Source of the DNA: Pictodentalium vernedei
Lineage: Eukaryota > Mollusca > Scaphopoda > Dentaliida > Dentaliidae
Length of the DNA stretch: 64,000 bases
Direction: 5' to 3'
Assembly (NCBI GenBank): GCA_031216915.1
Contig: CM062292.1
Span: 7,379,920 to 7,443,919, forward strand
Shown: positions 1 to 10,784 of the stretch, one piece after another
How positions within the stretch are numbered: position 1 is the first letter of the stretch
Layout: every line of letters starts with the position of its first letter
The notes under the pieces: model-generated
The model's input: the letters and a program-made list of their open reading frames with translations, nothing else
What the model was told of the DNA's origin: nothing
The model's database searches: none
Program-made: the position numbers and the translations under genes

Positions 1-770
1 ATCACAGGTCAAACAGACGAACATACAAACAGAGATAGACATGACATGAGAAGACAACACAAGAACAATCTTACCACACACAGCAGTAAATACAACAAAA
101 CCACACACAGTAGTATAGAAACACAAGACACACAGTCAACAAATAAGTCCGAACACCTGAACATTCAAATCAGCAACTGAATTAGGACCCAATCTGACAT
201 CTCAATTACACACAGTAATCAATGGAGCATTACTGTGAACACAGCTCACTGGGTCATTGCTGACACCTTGTGTCCACTGACACAATTATACAACAATATC
301 CTTCATATTGGGACAATACTGGATATTGTCTGTACTTTATACCGACTCCAGGGGTTAACAAATAATTTTTTCTATTTGTTGATTCCAAAGTATGTTGATG
401 GCATGATTTAATGAGTGACATTCCGTCACACCTTAAGTGTGAAAACTGAGCATTCTTAACTGGAGTATGGAACAGTGGCAAATCAAATTGCACGGACTAG
501 TAATGATTTTGAGGTTAAAAAAGATAGGGAGTCTTTGGAGAATAGTGGATTCGGGGGGATTCCGTTGAGAAGGTAGGAGTAATATCTATTTGGCTGCAGA
601 ATTTTAGCTGGCCTTGGGTCTATTGGTCAACTATACATTAGGTCAATATGTGCTCACGACTGATGAATTTGAGCAGTGTCACGTGAGGGTATGGACAGTG
701 AACAAGGAAATGACAAGTTATTTCAAAGTTTATAATACATATAAGCCCGTAACTTGCCAGTTCGACGCAT
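1..770. other. No gene seen; A-rich then ordinary unique DNA
   Basis: The first 150 bases are rich in ACA-type simple sequence. The rest holds only short chance reading frames without domain signal, splice context or repeat structure that I can support. Confidence 0.5.
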
Positions 771-822
771 GAGTGCTAGAATGTCCTATGCCCCATAGGG
801 GACATAGGTCATTCTAGCACTC
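771..822. repeat. Imperfect palindrome (20-bp arms)
   Basis: The left arm at 771-790 and the right arm at 803-822 are reverse complements with one mismatch. The 12 bases between them also fold on themselves (CCCC against GGGG). It would extrude as a hairpin and may be a MITE core or a fold-back remnant. No target-site duplication is obvious. Confidence 0.75.
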
Positions 823-948
823 AAACGACGTGTTGTCGACGTGGCCCACAGAGTTTTATGCAAGTAAGTGTCTTTAAATAGGTCTTTTCTGGTGAATGTT
901 CAGCTCGCGAATTTAAATTCCTGGACTGGATTTTCATGGGGAAAACTA

Positions 949-1585
949 GTTTCGTTATTCGAAAGCATACTTGGTAGTTGCGATTGGAACACGATCGGCA
1001 TTCGATGGAGTTGTGTACAACTTTTGTTGGAAATGATTTGGTCATCATTTCAGGCAATTGATTCTAGTTTGAACTTTGCGTGTAAATGATTGGAACAGTT
1101 AACTGTGAAATTCGCTGTAGTTGATTTGAGGCTTTTATCCTGAGGTATTTAAGCCTGTGTTTGCTCAGTGAACGTTTATCGGTAATTATTGCCTGCGTTT
1201 TCGTTATTCGAAAGCATATTTGGTCGTTGCGATTGGAACGCGATCGGCGTTCGATCGTGTTGTGTACAGCTTTCTTTTGTTAGAAGTAATTTGGTCATCC
1301 GTGGTACTGTGGTTTCTTTGAAATCATATATCCGCGGCTATCCGAATCATTTCTGGCAACTGATACTAGTTTGAACTTTGCGTGTAAATGATTGGAACAG
1401 TAAATTGAGAAATTCGCTATAGTTAATTTGTGGCTTTTGTCCTGAAATATTTAAGCCTGTGTTTGACCAGGCAAAGTGTATCTGGATTTATAGCGTGTGT
1501 TTTCGCGGTGCGAAAACATAGTTGGTAACTGCGATTGTAACGAGTTCAATAGTATTCGATATTTATGTTTTCATTTTGCGAAAAT
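949..1585. repeat. Tandem repeat, unit about 250-300 bp, roughly 2.5 copies
   Basis: A TTCGTTATTCGAAAGCATA block at about 950 recurs at about 1199, followed in both copies by the same GCGATTGGAACNCGATCGGC stretch and the same AACTTTGCGTGTAAATGATTG block. A third, more diverged unit starts near 1500. Period is about 249 bp, then about 300 bp. No coding potential is preserved between units. Confidence 0.8.
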
Positions 1586-2298
1586 ATGTCAGGGGATCGG
1601 AATTGATTCGTGCGCTCCAACTGTGGCTTGCCACTGGAAGTTTCTGATTATATAGAACTTAATTGAAATTCAAATATAGTCCTTGGTGTTAAAACGAGGT
1701 GATTGTGATTCGTTTTTACAAATACATGGAAATTCTGTTGTAATGGCAACTTCAAGTCAACACTAAATAAATAAATAAAAATGAAAATATATTTTAAATA
1801 AAAAATATGATATTTCTCCTCTAAATGTTTTTACTTGTTGTGTCTGTCATCGATACACTTTTAGGGGAGTATTCTTGCACTGTTGACCATGGTGAAGGCG
1901 GGTGCTTTATTTATGAATTTTTACGTGCTATCCCTGGGATTGAGCTATTGAATGACTTCGGGTGGAAGTCTAGAGGTTGAAGACTTATTGGATTCCTGTT
2001 GAGTTATCGGTTGTAAACTTGTGATTCTCGGACTGCGAATTGAGGTTCGTTGATTGCGATTTCCTTCACATGTGTGCAGTTAGTTACCGTGTAAGCTACT
2101 TCTTATGTGGTTCAGTAAACGGCCTTAATAGGAATTAAGACTTTCGTAAACTTTAACTAGTCTTAAGCTGATATTAATTGAAAATTCTGTTTACCAGCAT
2201 TCAGTAAATGATAGATTGCCAGCTGACCCTTTATATGATATATAATTTTAATCTCTGTCCATATTCAGCAGTTACCCTAGCATTTGGGGGAGTCCGGG
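1586..2298. other. No gene seen
   Basis: A+T-rich sequence with AATAAATA-type runs near 1765-1800. I see no repeat, RNA gene or convincing reading frame. Confidence 0.4.
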
Positions 2299-2688
2299 TC
2301 ACCCATCTAACTTGAAATCCACTGTCCGTTTTATTGAGACCGATCGGGAAAGTTTACTTGGGCCCCGGAAGTGGTTCGTTACAATATCATCGTCTTTGGA
2401 TTTGTCGAGTTCGGTCATGAGAGAGATTACGATATCTGCTATTTCATCAAACATTATTTTCTTTTTTTCAATGAAGAAAAAGCAATGTCTTCGTCTTTTC
2501 GTTTTCTTACTGGTATCAGAAAATTTTTTCTCTCTTCGCCACAGAATTCTTCCTTCCTCAAGCAAAAACTCTTCCATTTCATTTCTGGTGAATTTAGAAA
2601 CACCTTTATAACCCATTTCACGTGCTTTCTCTACGATATCGGCACCTCTGGCTTTGATCAAAGCGTATTTATTGTGAAGACTCGACAT
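2299..2688 (-). CDS. Unrecognised ORF, 129 aa, with a short SAP-like helical motif
   Basis: Residues about 15-45 (KAREMGYKGVSKFTRNEMEE) resemble the two-helix SAP or Rho-N type motif that often ends large-DNA-virus and Polinton proteins. A basic stretch follows (KKTKRRR), then a second helical segment. A SINE lies 85 bp upstream in the minus sense, and other decayed minus-strand frames lie at 3.4-5.1 kb, so this could be the surviving end of one larger virus-like gene block. The call rests on motif shape only; chance cannot be excluded at this length. Confidence 0.35.
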   Translation of the reverse strand: MSSLHNKYALIKARGADIVEKAREMGYKGVSKFTRNEMEEFLLEEGRILWRREKKFSDTSKKTKRRRHCFFFIEKKKIMFDEIADIVISLMTELDKSKDDDIVTNHFRGPSKLSRSVSIKRTVDFKLDG

Positions 2689-2773
2689 CCTCAGAATCCT
2701 GAGATATTTAGCTCACTTTTTCAGTGTGGGTGTTTTATAGTCTTCGAAATTTACCACATGTTTATCAACATTA

Positions 2774-3139
2774 AAGGGAGACGGTGGCTCAGTGGTAGAC
2801 TGTTGGACTTCTATACTAGAGGTCCCGAGTTCGATCTCCGTCCGGTACGACCCGCGTTGTGTCCTTGGGTAAGGCACTTTACCCGGTTGCCTACATGGGG
2901 GCACAATGACGCCGTGTACTAAGGTGTACTGCACACGTCTTCGACCGCTGTAACCCTGCTTGAGCGGAGATTGAACAGAGTAAGAATGTTGAGGAGCTGA
3001 CAGTTGCTCGTCGATGCTCGGTGGTTCTCTCCGGGTACTCCGGCTTCCTTCATCCGTAAAGCTGTCACGGTCACGATTAGCCATGGTGCATAAGTATGTG
3101 ACCTTAAACACCAATAAATAAATAAATCAATCAATCAAT
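2774..3139 (+). mobile_element. SINE, tRNA-derived head, copy 1
   Basis: The head has a pol III A box (TGGCTCAGTGG near 2785) and a B box (AGTTCGATCTC near 2829). The body has the CGTTGTGTCCTTGGGTAAGG segment that resembles the Deu domain of animal SINEs (family assignment is recall, not alignment). The tail is AATAAATAAATCAATCAATC. The body and tail match the elements at 38910-39249 and 49928-50325. Confidence 0.88.
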
Positions 3140-3285
3140 ATTAAATGATTTTATAAATATTTTTTTTTATATGCGTAAAACAAATATAAAATATCTTCAA
3201 CTATAAAGATATGGTAACTATATTTTATTTCAACACATAACAAAAGTTATTAAACATTTTATTTTTTTTATTTTTCTTATTTTTT

Positions 3286-3310
3286 TTGTGGGGGGGGGGG
3301 GGGGGTGGGG
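3286..3310. repeat. Poly(G) tract
   Basis: About 20 consecutive G with one T break, preceded by poly(T). A short plus-strand frame reading through it is an artefact of the tract. Confidence 0.85.
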
Positions 3311-3640
3311 GAATTATATTTTTTAACAAAGTCAGGTTTATTTTCACCCGAGTTATTTTCTCTTCGGTTTTATATAAATTCTTGATGACAATGTTTACCT
3401 TTGTTATGGTTCTTACATGTTTGAGAGCTTCTGTTCAGAGTCTTCCGACGAGATCTCTATCGATTTTTTGGATATATGAAATTACCATCCACTATTATCA
3501 AATCTCCATCACCGACATTTTCTCTTATTTCTTCTCGATTCTACACAAGTCTTCTGCAAAATCTAAAAACAATTCGACCTGTTCTCTGTAACAATTGAAT
3601 AGCATTCTCTAATTCTCATACGTTTTCTTCATCTCATCCT

Positions 3641-3892
3641 TTAACCCTTTACCTAACATGAAAAGCAGACGACACTTGCAAAAAAAATTCTTGAATAACT
3701 ATTTTTTTTCATTTTTTGTCTCAAAAACATAGGTTATGACCCCTCGTTGGAACGAGCTCGAAGAGCTCGTTCCAACGAGGGGTCATAACCTATGTTTTTG
3801 AGACAAAAAATGAAAAAAATAATGAAAATTAATTGGCGATTTTTGAGAATAGCGCTGGCCGGTTTTGGCCGTTACGTTAGGTAAAGGGTTAA
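3641..3892. mobile_element. Hairpin MITE, family 1, full copy
   Basis: It is bounded by TTAACCCTTTACCTAAC at the left and its reverse complement at the right (252 bp). The core is a near-perfect palindrome with arms 3702-3759 and 3763-3820 and a 3-base loop. A truncated, reversed copy lies at 18370-18549 and a diverged core at 32850-32945. A TTAA target duplication is possible because the ends begin and finish with TTAA. Confidence 0.85.
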
Positions 3893-4167
3893 TCTCTACG
3901 TTTTTCAATTCAAGATTATAAATTGTCAATTGAAAAATGTGACTGTTGAATTTCTTGCAGGGAATGACTCTCTTTACTCTCAATGTTTTTTTTTCATTTT
4001 TTTTTATATTATTTTTGTTGAACATTTCATTTTATCCTTTAAATGCTCTTTATAAATTTGTGAAAAACATTTTAATAATTTTGTTTCTCCTCATATATAA
4101 AATGTGAAATAAAATTTATCTTTTAGTTAAAATTTTGTTTTTTGTATCTTACAATATTTTAACTTAA

Positions 4168-4173
4168 TCTCTG

Positions 4174-4208
<35 letters not shown>

Positions 4209-4228
4209 GTCGCTCTGTCTCTCTCTCG
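4168..4228. repeat. (CT)n/(CTGT)n microsatellite
   Basis: About 60 bases of CTCTGTCTCT-type simple sequence. Confidence 0.9.
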
Positions 4229-4255
4229 TGGCTTCAGTAATAAAGTCTGAGTGGG

Positions 4256-4519
4256 TTATTCCCCATCCGTTAACAAACACTTGTCTTCATCATCTTCGGT
4301 CATGAGATTTTCCACCAGTCTCAGGAATTGCGAAATTTTCGAATCCACCGGTAGCAGTTGTCCTTGACACCTGATTATACCTTTCCTTCTATCTATGACA
4401 TCGTATTCATTACCCATATTTAATGCTGGCGTAAAACACATGTTGACGGCGTCTTCGTGTTCAGTGGTTTGACAGAGTACTGGGTCGGATTTTAATAGTG
4501 CAACCTCCAACTCGTACAT
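4256..4519 (-). CDS. Unrecognised ORF, 87 aa
   Basis: An open frame with mixed, protein-like composition (LKSDPVLCQTTEHEDAVNMC near residues 9-28, acidic C-terminus). No domain is recognised. The upstream minus-strand sequence continues to look coding, but in another frame. Most likely it is a surviving segment of the decayed block around it. Confidence 0.3.
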   Translation of the reverse strand: MYELEVALLKSDPVLCQTTEHEDAVNMCFTPALNMGNEYDVIDRRKGIIRCQGQLLPVDSKISQFLRLVENLMTEDDEDKCLLTDGE

Positions 4520-5109
4520 TTTTTTCGCACAGCGTATTAGGAATAATTTCTTCCTCTATTGGCAAACGATCTGTAAAACGAATCTTTGAGAAACTTCTTC
4601 CTCACGCATTCTGTTTCATCTTCTTCTCGTTTTTTATTACTTCAATCATTTGTTTCTCATCATGTGGTAATGGCTGGCTTTTCTACAGTAAACGGAACAA
4701 TTTCTGAAACACAATCGATAGTCAGGCGTTCAAACACAATGGGGTTTTCTTACAGCAAACCGTGTACTTCAATATGTGGAATTTTCCACAAGAATGTATT
4801 TTTCTGCAACTTTTGCAATGTCGAATTTCGAGCGTGGTTTCGAAAATATTTTTAGAAGGAATTTGTATTATACATGTCAGTTTGTTGACTCTCGTTGAAC
4901 TTTTTCAAACATTCCACATTTCAAACATATTTTTACGAAAAATAACATTTTCACATCAATATCCGTACACGTAGCCCCGAAATTATTCTCGCGAAGTATC
5001 TTTGTCTCTATCAATCGAAATTGTCCTGTAATTCTTCATTTTTCTTATCGGTGCAAAATAAAAATCTTTATGAGAATCCACACTCGACAAAACTCGTGGA
5101 AACCACACA

Positions 5110-6145
5110 AATAAATTGATTCTGAAGGGGAAGCGAATCCTTAACCAAATGAAACTTATAGGGAGAAATAGTTTCAATAAGGTTTTCGTTGGGAAAACCA
5201 TTTGGGAAATGGTGGGTATGTCAAGTATAACATACGGTACGGAAGTTGTACCCCTAAACCAGACGGCTGTTAAGAGCTTGGAAACCCTGCAGAACGATGC
5301 AGGCCGATGGATAACAGGGTCGAGTAATGCCGCAGCGCTAGAAGCAATCAGGGGTGAGTTTGGGTGGATGAGGATCAAGGACAGGATAGACCTATTGAAA
5401 CTCGGTTCTCTTAATTATTTGGTAAATCTCCCCGATAGCCGATGGTGTAAAGTAATGTTCCTGAGAACTTTCAACTAAAATATCAAGACGGGGTGGATGG
5501 TCCAAGTGGGGAGCTAGTAGAAAGCTACTCATTGAAGATCTCGGACCTTGACGTTGGGGCAAACCAGGGTAAAAAGATCGTCAGAGAAAGGGTCATGGGG
5601 GATTGTAACCGTAATTGGCGAGAGGGGGTCAAATCAAAGAGGTCTTTGGGTGGCCTGCGTGATAATGAGAAGCCTGATTTTGAAGAGTACCTTGATGGCA
5701 CCTTTAGGTGCTCACTGCTGTTCAAGCTGAGGTCGCGGTCCCTGGAGCTGAGGGGAAAAATTGGGAAAAACAGTGAAAAGGAGTGCAAGATGTGTAATTT
5801 GGGCGTGGTGGAGACCCTGGAACACTTTCTTCTAGAATGCCCAAAATACCAGTCTAAAAGAACAAGATTCACTGGGAGTATAATGGGGAAGTGGGATGGG
5901 AGAATGAAGGACATGTGGTTAGTGGGAGACTCAAAGGAGAGAGTTAATATGCTAATCGGAGAGATTGGGAAGAATGGGGCAAAGGATGTCATCAAGCAGT
6001 TTGTCTCCGAGTGTTGGGAGGAGAGAAGAAGCCTAGGAAAAGGGAGGCAGTTGGTAGAACAGGGGTAACCAAGGCCTTCTCATACGAGAACCGCGACAAA
6101 TTAGCGGCCGGCCAAAGTGTTATTATTATTATTATTATTTCTGTG
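5110..6145 (+). mobile_element. 5'-truncated non-LTR retrotransposon (CR1/L2-like), 3' end
   Basis: Two consecutive frames (5116-5478 and 5493-6068, about one frameshift near 5480) encode the C-terminal part of a non-LTR reverse transcriptase. This is the region after the catalytic palm, with the AIRGEFGW block and a terminal CxxC-x8-H-x4-C zinc-like motif (CKMCNLGVVETLEHFLLEC, about residues 100-118 of the second frame). It ends with a (TTA)n tail at 6119-6142, typical of CR1/L2 replication. A closely related copy lies at 56430-57060. The catalytic RT and endonuclease regions are missing. Clade is uncertain. Confidence 0.85.
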
Positions 6146-6799
6146 CTACCACATGAGTGGCGCTAAAATAAAGTGAACATTTTTTTTTAGAAGTCTTCAT
6201 CGAAAATCCTAGTCAATATCATCGAAGCCGCGGCGCCGTATACCTAAATACATCTTACTCCCGTGATATCGGAATCTGTTCTGTTATTGGAATATTGTGC
6301 AGCTCTAGACTGTATTCAAAATTCTAGGGCTATTCTTCGAATTTAGCTGTTGTTAAAATGTAACCTGAAACTACTTAATAGGATATGACAAAAGTGATAT
6401 TTGCCGCTTCATTTTTTTTTATTTTTCCGCACTATTAATTGATTTTGTTTTTCCAAACCTTTAGTCAATTATTCGGTGGTTGGTTCCAATCAATATTAAA
6501 TCGAAAGAATAAACGTTACTGAATTATTCTTGAAAACGTTTTTCGAAAATATAAAAAATTGAAGTGATATAACTTTGGTGAAAGCTTTCATCACATTTCA
6601 TTGAAGTATTTTATGAACCATTTAATGATAAAATTAAACAAAAAAATATCTTGACATTTGAAGTTATAACTTAATTTCTTCAGACAAGACATTATATCAT
6701 ACAAATGTTCAAACTTGTGACGGTATTGTAAACGTAAAAAAAAATTCTTTGAACTCATTTTAATCAAAACTGTACAGTTTTCGAGAGTCAACCGTTAAA
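6146..6799. other. No gene seen
   Basis: A+T-rich DNA with several poly(T) runs. It may hold intron or downstream sequence of the minus-strand PAN-domain gene at 7105-7417, but I find no second exon. Confidence 0.4.
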
Positions 6800-7103
6800 C
6801 TAGTGAATAGGGTCTTTGGTGTTTTTTGCAGTAAAATAATATGGAAACCGACTGCCGTTCCTATTACAGAGTGAAGTTACTCTGGTATTACAGCGTATTA
6901 TTTTCGACATATCTTGGCGTAAAATTACAATGTTCAGGTTACTGAAAATCATCTTTTTACTTCTGCAAAACACGAACGTGTGCATGAACATGCGGAATAA
7001 AAATCTGTAAACTTCAGAAGCGTTTGTAAATAATATTTTTATACTATCGCGAAAGATACGAATAGACACGGTAGATTTTTTTTTATATAAGTTTGAATAC
7101 ATA

Positions 7104-7104
7104 C
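7104..7104 (-). promoter_or_regulatory. Splice donor of the PAN-domain exon
   Basis: Minus-strand AAAG/GTATGT, close to the animal 5' splice consensus, in phase 1 after the lysine codon of TYIK. Confidence 0.65.
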
Positions 7105-7417
7105 CTTTAATGTACGTATCTTTACCAGGACCAGAAATGATTTTATCTGACATTTCGCAGGATTTGGTATTCCTGTTGTATGTAAACGATGTACATGTTT
7201 TGTCACTGTCGCACATGGCGGCACAACGAAGTTTTGAAGACGTTCCGGTAATGACGCCGCTTACATTTCCGCATGTCGCTTTGTTCTTGCAGAATGACTC
7301 CATCTGCACCTTTCCTTCAACTTTGCGCCCCAGTAAGAAAAAATATAACATTCCTGTTATGATATTTGGACAAAGTTTTGTTATTAGTTTCATCGTTCCT
7401 GAATGTGTTGAAGTCAT
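7105..7417 (-). CDS. Secreted PAN/apple-domain protein, first coding exon (partial)
   Basis: The frame begins with a signal-peptide-like segment. The second methionine (MKLITKLCPN, residue 9) gives the cleaner signal, with a hydrophobic core around MLYFFLL. A PAN/apple-type cysteine pattern follows: paired cysteines in RCAAMC, then TCTSFTYNRNTKSCE, which matches the SFxYN-x-SCE signature of PAN domains. Such domains bind protein or carbohydrate ligands outside the cell. The exon ends at a good splice donor read on the minus strand (AAAG/GTATGT, intron starting at 7104), so the frame continuing past it is intron. Later exons would lie at lower coordinates; none is identified. In lophotrochozoans PAN domains are often joined to lectin domains, but the lectin exon at 41.4 kb lies upstream in the minus sense and belongs to another gene. 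Confidence 0.7.
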
Positions 7418-7982
7418 TTCAAACTAACGGAATGTCATTGGCGATGATACTGACTTGACAGCATTACGCGAGTGCTAATAATTATACTTGATAGGAATCC
7501 ATACCTTCCCTATACAGATCTAGCCAATAGATCGTAGGTATACTAACAAAACCGATCGATTTCTCTTTTGCATGAACATATTTCTTGAAATGAAAATAGT
7601 TGCTAAAGTATATATTTCGTTTGTAATTATTTCATACTGCTTTATTTAGAGATTATTACTTGGTTATTAGGTTAGTTAGTTTGATCAGTTGACATGGAAA
7701 TTGCAGTGTTAGAAACTGATAGGGGAGACAAGCAAGAAGGACTGGTGCGAGAGGATTTCTGAAAACGCAAGTTGGTGTGGGATTCAATACCGGTAAGAGT
7801 GGTATAGGAGTGGCCTGTGACCAGGGACCGATCAGGACTATTTAAACTACGCTCTAGCCTCGGAGCCTATTTTTTCAATTCATGCGCCAGATTTCAATTT
7901 ACGGAGTCGCACTGCTGTTTGTAACACACACTGCAAGTATGTAATAGCTCTCATCATTTTCATTTAGTACACTATAGCAAAC

Positions 7983-8068
7983 ATTAATCTTCACTGTGGT
8001 TTCTGATCAAGTCTTGGCTGCCTATTTAGGCAGCCAAGACTTGATCAGAAACCACAGTGAAGATTAAT
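7983..8068. repeat. Perfect long palindrome (86 bp)
   Basis: Two arms of 42 bases are exact reverse complements around a TT centre (GGCTGCCTATTTAGGCAGCC). It could be a very young hairpin MITE or a fold-back insertion. Perfect arms imply recent origin or conversion; no copy is seen elsewhere in the window. Confidence 0.92.
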
Positions 8069-9170
8069 GCTTGGTAATTAAGACTCGAAGTATTAACTTG
8101 AGCAGTCTACAACAATGATAAATGATAATCATATATATAATACATGTAAGGGTGTCTCTCTCGATTATTCATCGAAAGAATATCAAAATATGATCTGAGA
8201 AGTTACGCGCCAACTGAGAAGCCTATTTCTGAGATTTAAGAGCCAGGTCCTGATGTTTCAGAACCAAATACGCACTGGCACATGCCCAGGTCGGTCCCTG
8301 CATACCTATCGTTACATTTTGTACTAACGATATCTTGTTATTCTAAATATTGTTTCTCTGCTGTGAAGATGACATCTAACCCTCTGGGTATTCTGCACTA
8401 ATAAAGGGCTGTGACCAAAAGCTCTGCACATAGGCGTTAATGTTTTGAAATAGTGCTTTTCTCCCTCTTTTGGACAATGGTTGACAGTGAATGTCCTGAT
8501 TTCGTTCGGTGAATATGGCGAAAGATTTTTATGTTAACAAACTGGTTGCGTATGTCAAAGCATCAAGGAGGACAACTCTAGCTTGGTTTAAATCAACCAA
8601 GATCAACATTATTTTAGCCGAGTATGATGTCATATCTGCCGTGTCCGATATTGACAGTTTTGAAACGAAAATCATATCCAATAAATGGACAGCAGGAAAA
8701 ACGACATTGATGTGAATCACTATAAAATTTGAGTCATACATTTGTGGAAAACAGTGGGGAAGCACAGACCTATTTGGCGTTTGTCATTTCATTATGCAGT
8801 TTGTTACTTTTGCCACCCCCTCCTTCACACTGTCAGGTTTACTTCAGGTCGACTATTTAGGGGACAACTCTACCCCACCACACACGCACACTTACTTTCA
8901 CTTCTCCGCGCTCTACCAGAGATGAATAATTCCAGGAGATCATTCTTTGGCAAATGTAATATGTTACTAGATAAAGATACAGTTCCTGGTATTCCTTTCA
9001 GAATAATGCAGGGCTGTTTGTTCCCTTCCTTTAGGACTCCCCATACCTTAGACCTAATTCACCAGTCAACGGAAATGTCGTCGAATGGGAATTGTATTGC
9101 CGAATGTCAATTTTTTTTAAATTTCTGAGAAAATCGAAGTTGAACTTTTCGAGTTTGAGTTCTTGAATTC
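8069..9170. other. No gene seen
   Basis: Short frames at 8509-8715 and 8742-9128 lack domains and splice context. Nothing else is recognised. Confidence 0.4.
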
Positions 9171-9204
9171 GCGCCCTGCGCTTTTCTCGAAGCACTTTAC
9201 TGTT

Positions 9205-9560
9205 TTTGGGGTACTTGGCTGCTTGCGCGAAGCACCCGGTTGCTTTATCGAAGAGCTGCTTTATTGAATCGTTTGGATGCTTCACGGAAGCACATAGCTG
9301 TCTTAAATTCTAATATAATTGAAATGGGCACTTTCGTTTACACCGGGCAGATACGGCTCGTGTCATGATGCATTGTATAAGTCTTGAGCAAAAGGAGCGG
9401 TTTACACTGTAGTATGGTCTTGATGCTTGATACTTATTTGGCGCTTGGATGTTTTATCGACGTGCTTGGCTGCTTTATCGAGGAGCTTGGCTGCTTAATC
9501 GAAGAGCTCAGCTGCATAATCACAGCGTCACGCAGCTTTATAGAAGAGCTTCAATTATTC
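9205..9560. repeat. 24-bp tandem repeat cluster
   Basis: Units of the form GCTTGGCTGCTTTATCGAAGA recur about every 24 bases at 9440-9555, with looser copies at 9205-9290. The period is divisible by three, which leaves an accidental frame translating as LGCFIEEL repeats. I regard it as simple minisatellite DNA. Confidence 0.75.
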
Positions 9561-10136
9561 ATTGTTTTCATATTTCACCTATCATGTGTACCGATCTTAC
9601 TCGTTGCCAAGTATTTGTGAAAAGAAAGACTTATCTAAACAATGTTGTGTTTTGCTAACCAACCGCTCTAGTTTGGATTTTTTAATTAATTTTGTTCCAT
9701 GTAAATGACTAGAAACAGTATGGCGATGCTTTTCTCACACCCAGTCGGATGGTTTTGACATTTATCTCCTTGAACCTTAGGACTTCATGAACCCAGGAGG
9801 AGGGTTTTTCATTACCGTGTGAGATGGACTCCTGTACATGTTTCAGCGAGTTAGTATGCAGAAAACCATTAGTGGGGACGAAATCTCACAATATATGCCT
9901 GACACTGCCTCTGTTATGACTATGTTTTCTTAGGTCTCGTCAAATAAGAAAAACCCAAAGGTTTCTCATTCAGGTATGTATGTTTTGAATGGACCACATG
10001 ATGTCATGTTGTGGTCGGAGACAACTGCAGTGTTGCACTTGTCAAAATACGTCAACTCTGTGTAGATTATTTTCTATTGTGATGTTTTTTGTGACATGTA
10101 GATTGTTATAGCTGAGTAGTATATCATGTGTCCAGA

Positions 10137-10520
10137 GGTCCTTAATCAGTTGGAGGGAATTGGGAGGTGGAAGTGACGTCATAGTCACATAACCCAGTGG
10201 CACCATGTTGGGTTGTCGTGGTAGCCCGCGTGAGCGGCCATGTTGTGACGTCATCATCATAGTGATGCGTAATGTTAGTGAGCGCATGCGCAGCGTGTAG
10301 GGTTAGAGTGGTACGTGTTTCGATCGTCCATTTTGTATACTGGATGCCGTCATCTTAGTTTCTATAATAACTCGAGGTTGCTATGTGACCCAAATGCCTA
10401 CAATAGATACCGGATATTTTCGGAGGGTACGTTTGATTGAATATGAGAAAATCTAATTACCACTAACAACCCGACAGTCCCTGCAAATCGCCAGAAACCG
10501 TCTAAAATCACCGAACCGGC
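10137..10520 (+). repeat. Dispersed repeat family 2 (CRE/NRF1-bearing), copy 1
   Basis: It shares long blocks with 57190-57560 and with the reverse strand at 15690-15845: a TGACGTCA-containing stretch, GAGCGGCCATGTT, CCATTTTGTATACTGGA and ATCTAATTACC. TGACGTCA occurs at 10174-10181 and 10246-10253, and a GCGCATGCGCAG site lies at 10282-10293. No coding capacity. It is probably a non-autonomous mobile element or a solo regulatory repeat. Confidence 0.8.
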
Positions 10521-10784
10521 CATTGAGTGGAACGAATTCCAATAGAATCCTCCGTTGTATGCAATAATGGGTGCGTTCCTTTGTGGTGCAAAAGTAATTG
10601 ATTGGTTTGTTTATTTCGTAGAATTGCCGCATGCAACCCGATAATCTACCCAAACTACCCAAAATGACTTTATTTGGTACGGATTCCTAGGCTGCTTATT
10701 TATCTGGTTTGAATTCCTATGGAATACTCTCCTCTGCTTCTGTCTATGTATCCGCAAGCTATATTATGAATTCGGATTTTCACT

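Larger units (their letters stand above)
3430..5110 (-). pseudogene. Decayed coding block of unknown origin
   Basis: Between the inserted elements, the minus strand keeps open stretches in shifting frames: one near 5100-4980, one near 4960-4700 with several cysteines, the 87-aa frame at 4256-4519, and acidic or aromatic stretches near 3590-3430. Frames alternate at indels, as in an old pseudogene. A MITE (3641-3892) sits inside the block, and a LINE fragment begins abruptly at its upstream edge near 5110, apparently inserted into it. I do not recognise the protein; an origin in a large DNA virus or Polinton-like element is only a suggestion. Confidence 0.3.

Noticed and set aside
2785..2850. 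Functional tRNA gene at the SINE head
   Set aside because: The sequence continues without a tRNA 3' end into a SINE body shared with two other loci.
8509..8715. 68-codon ORF
   Set aside because: No domain, and an equally long frame exists on the opposite strand.
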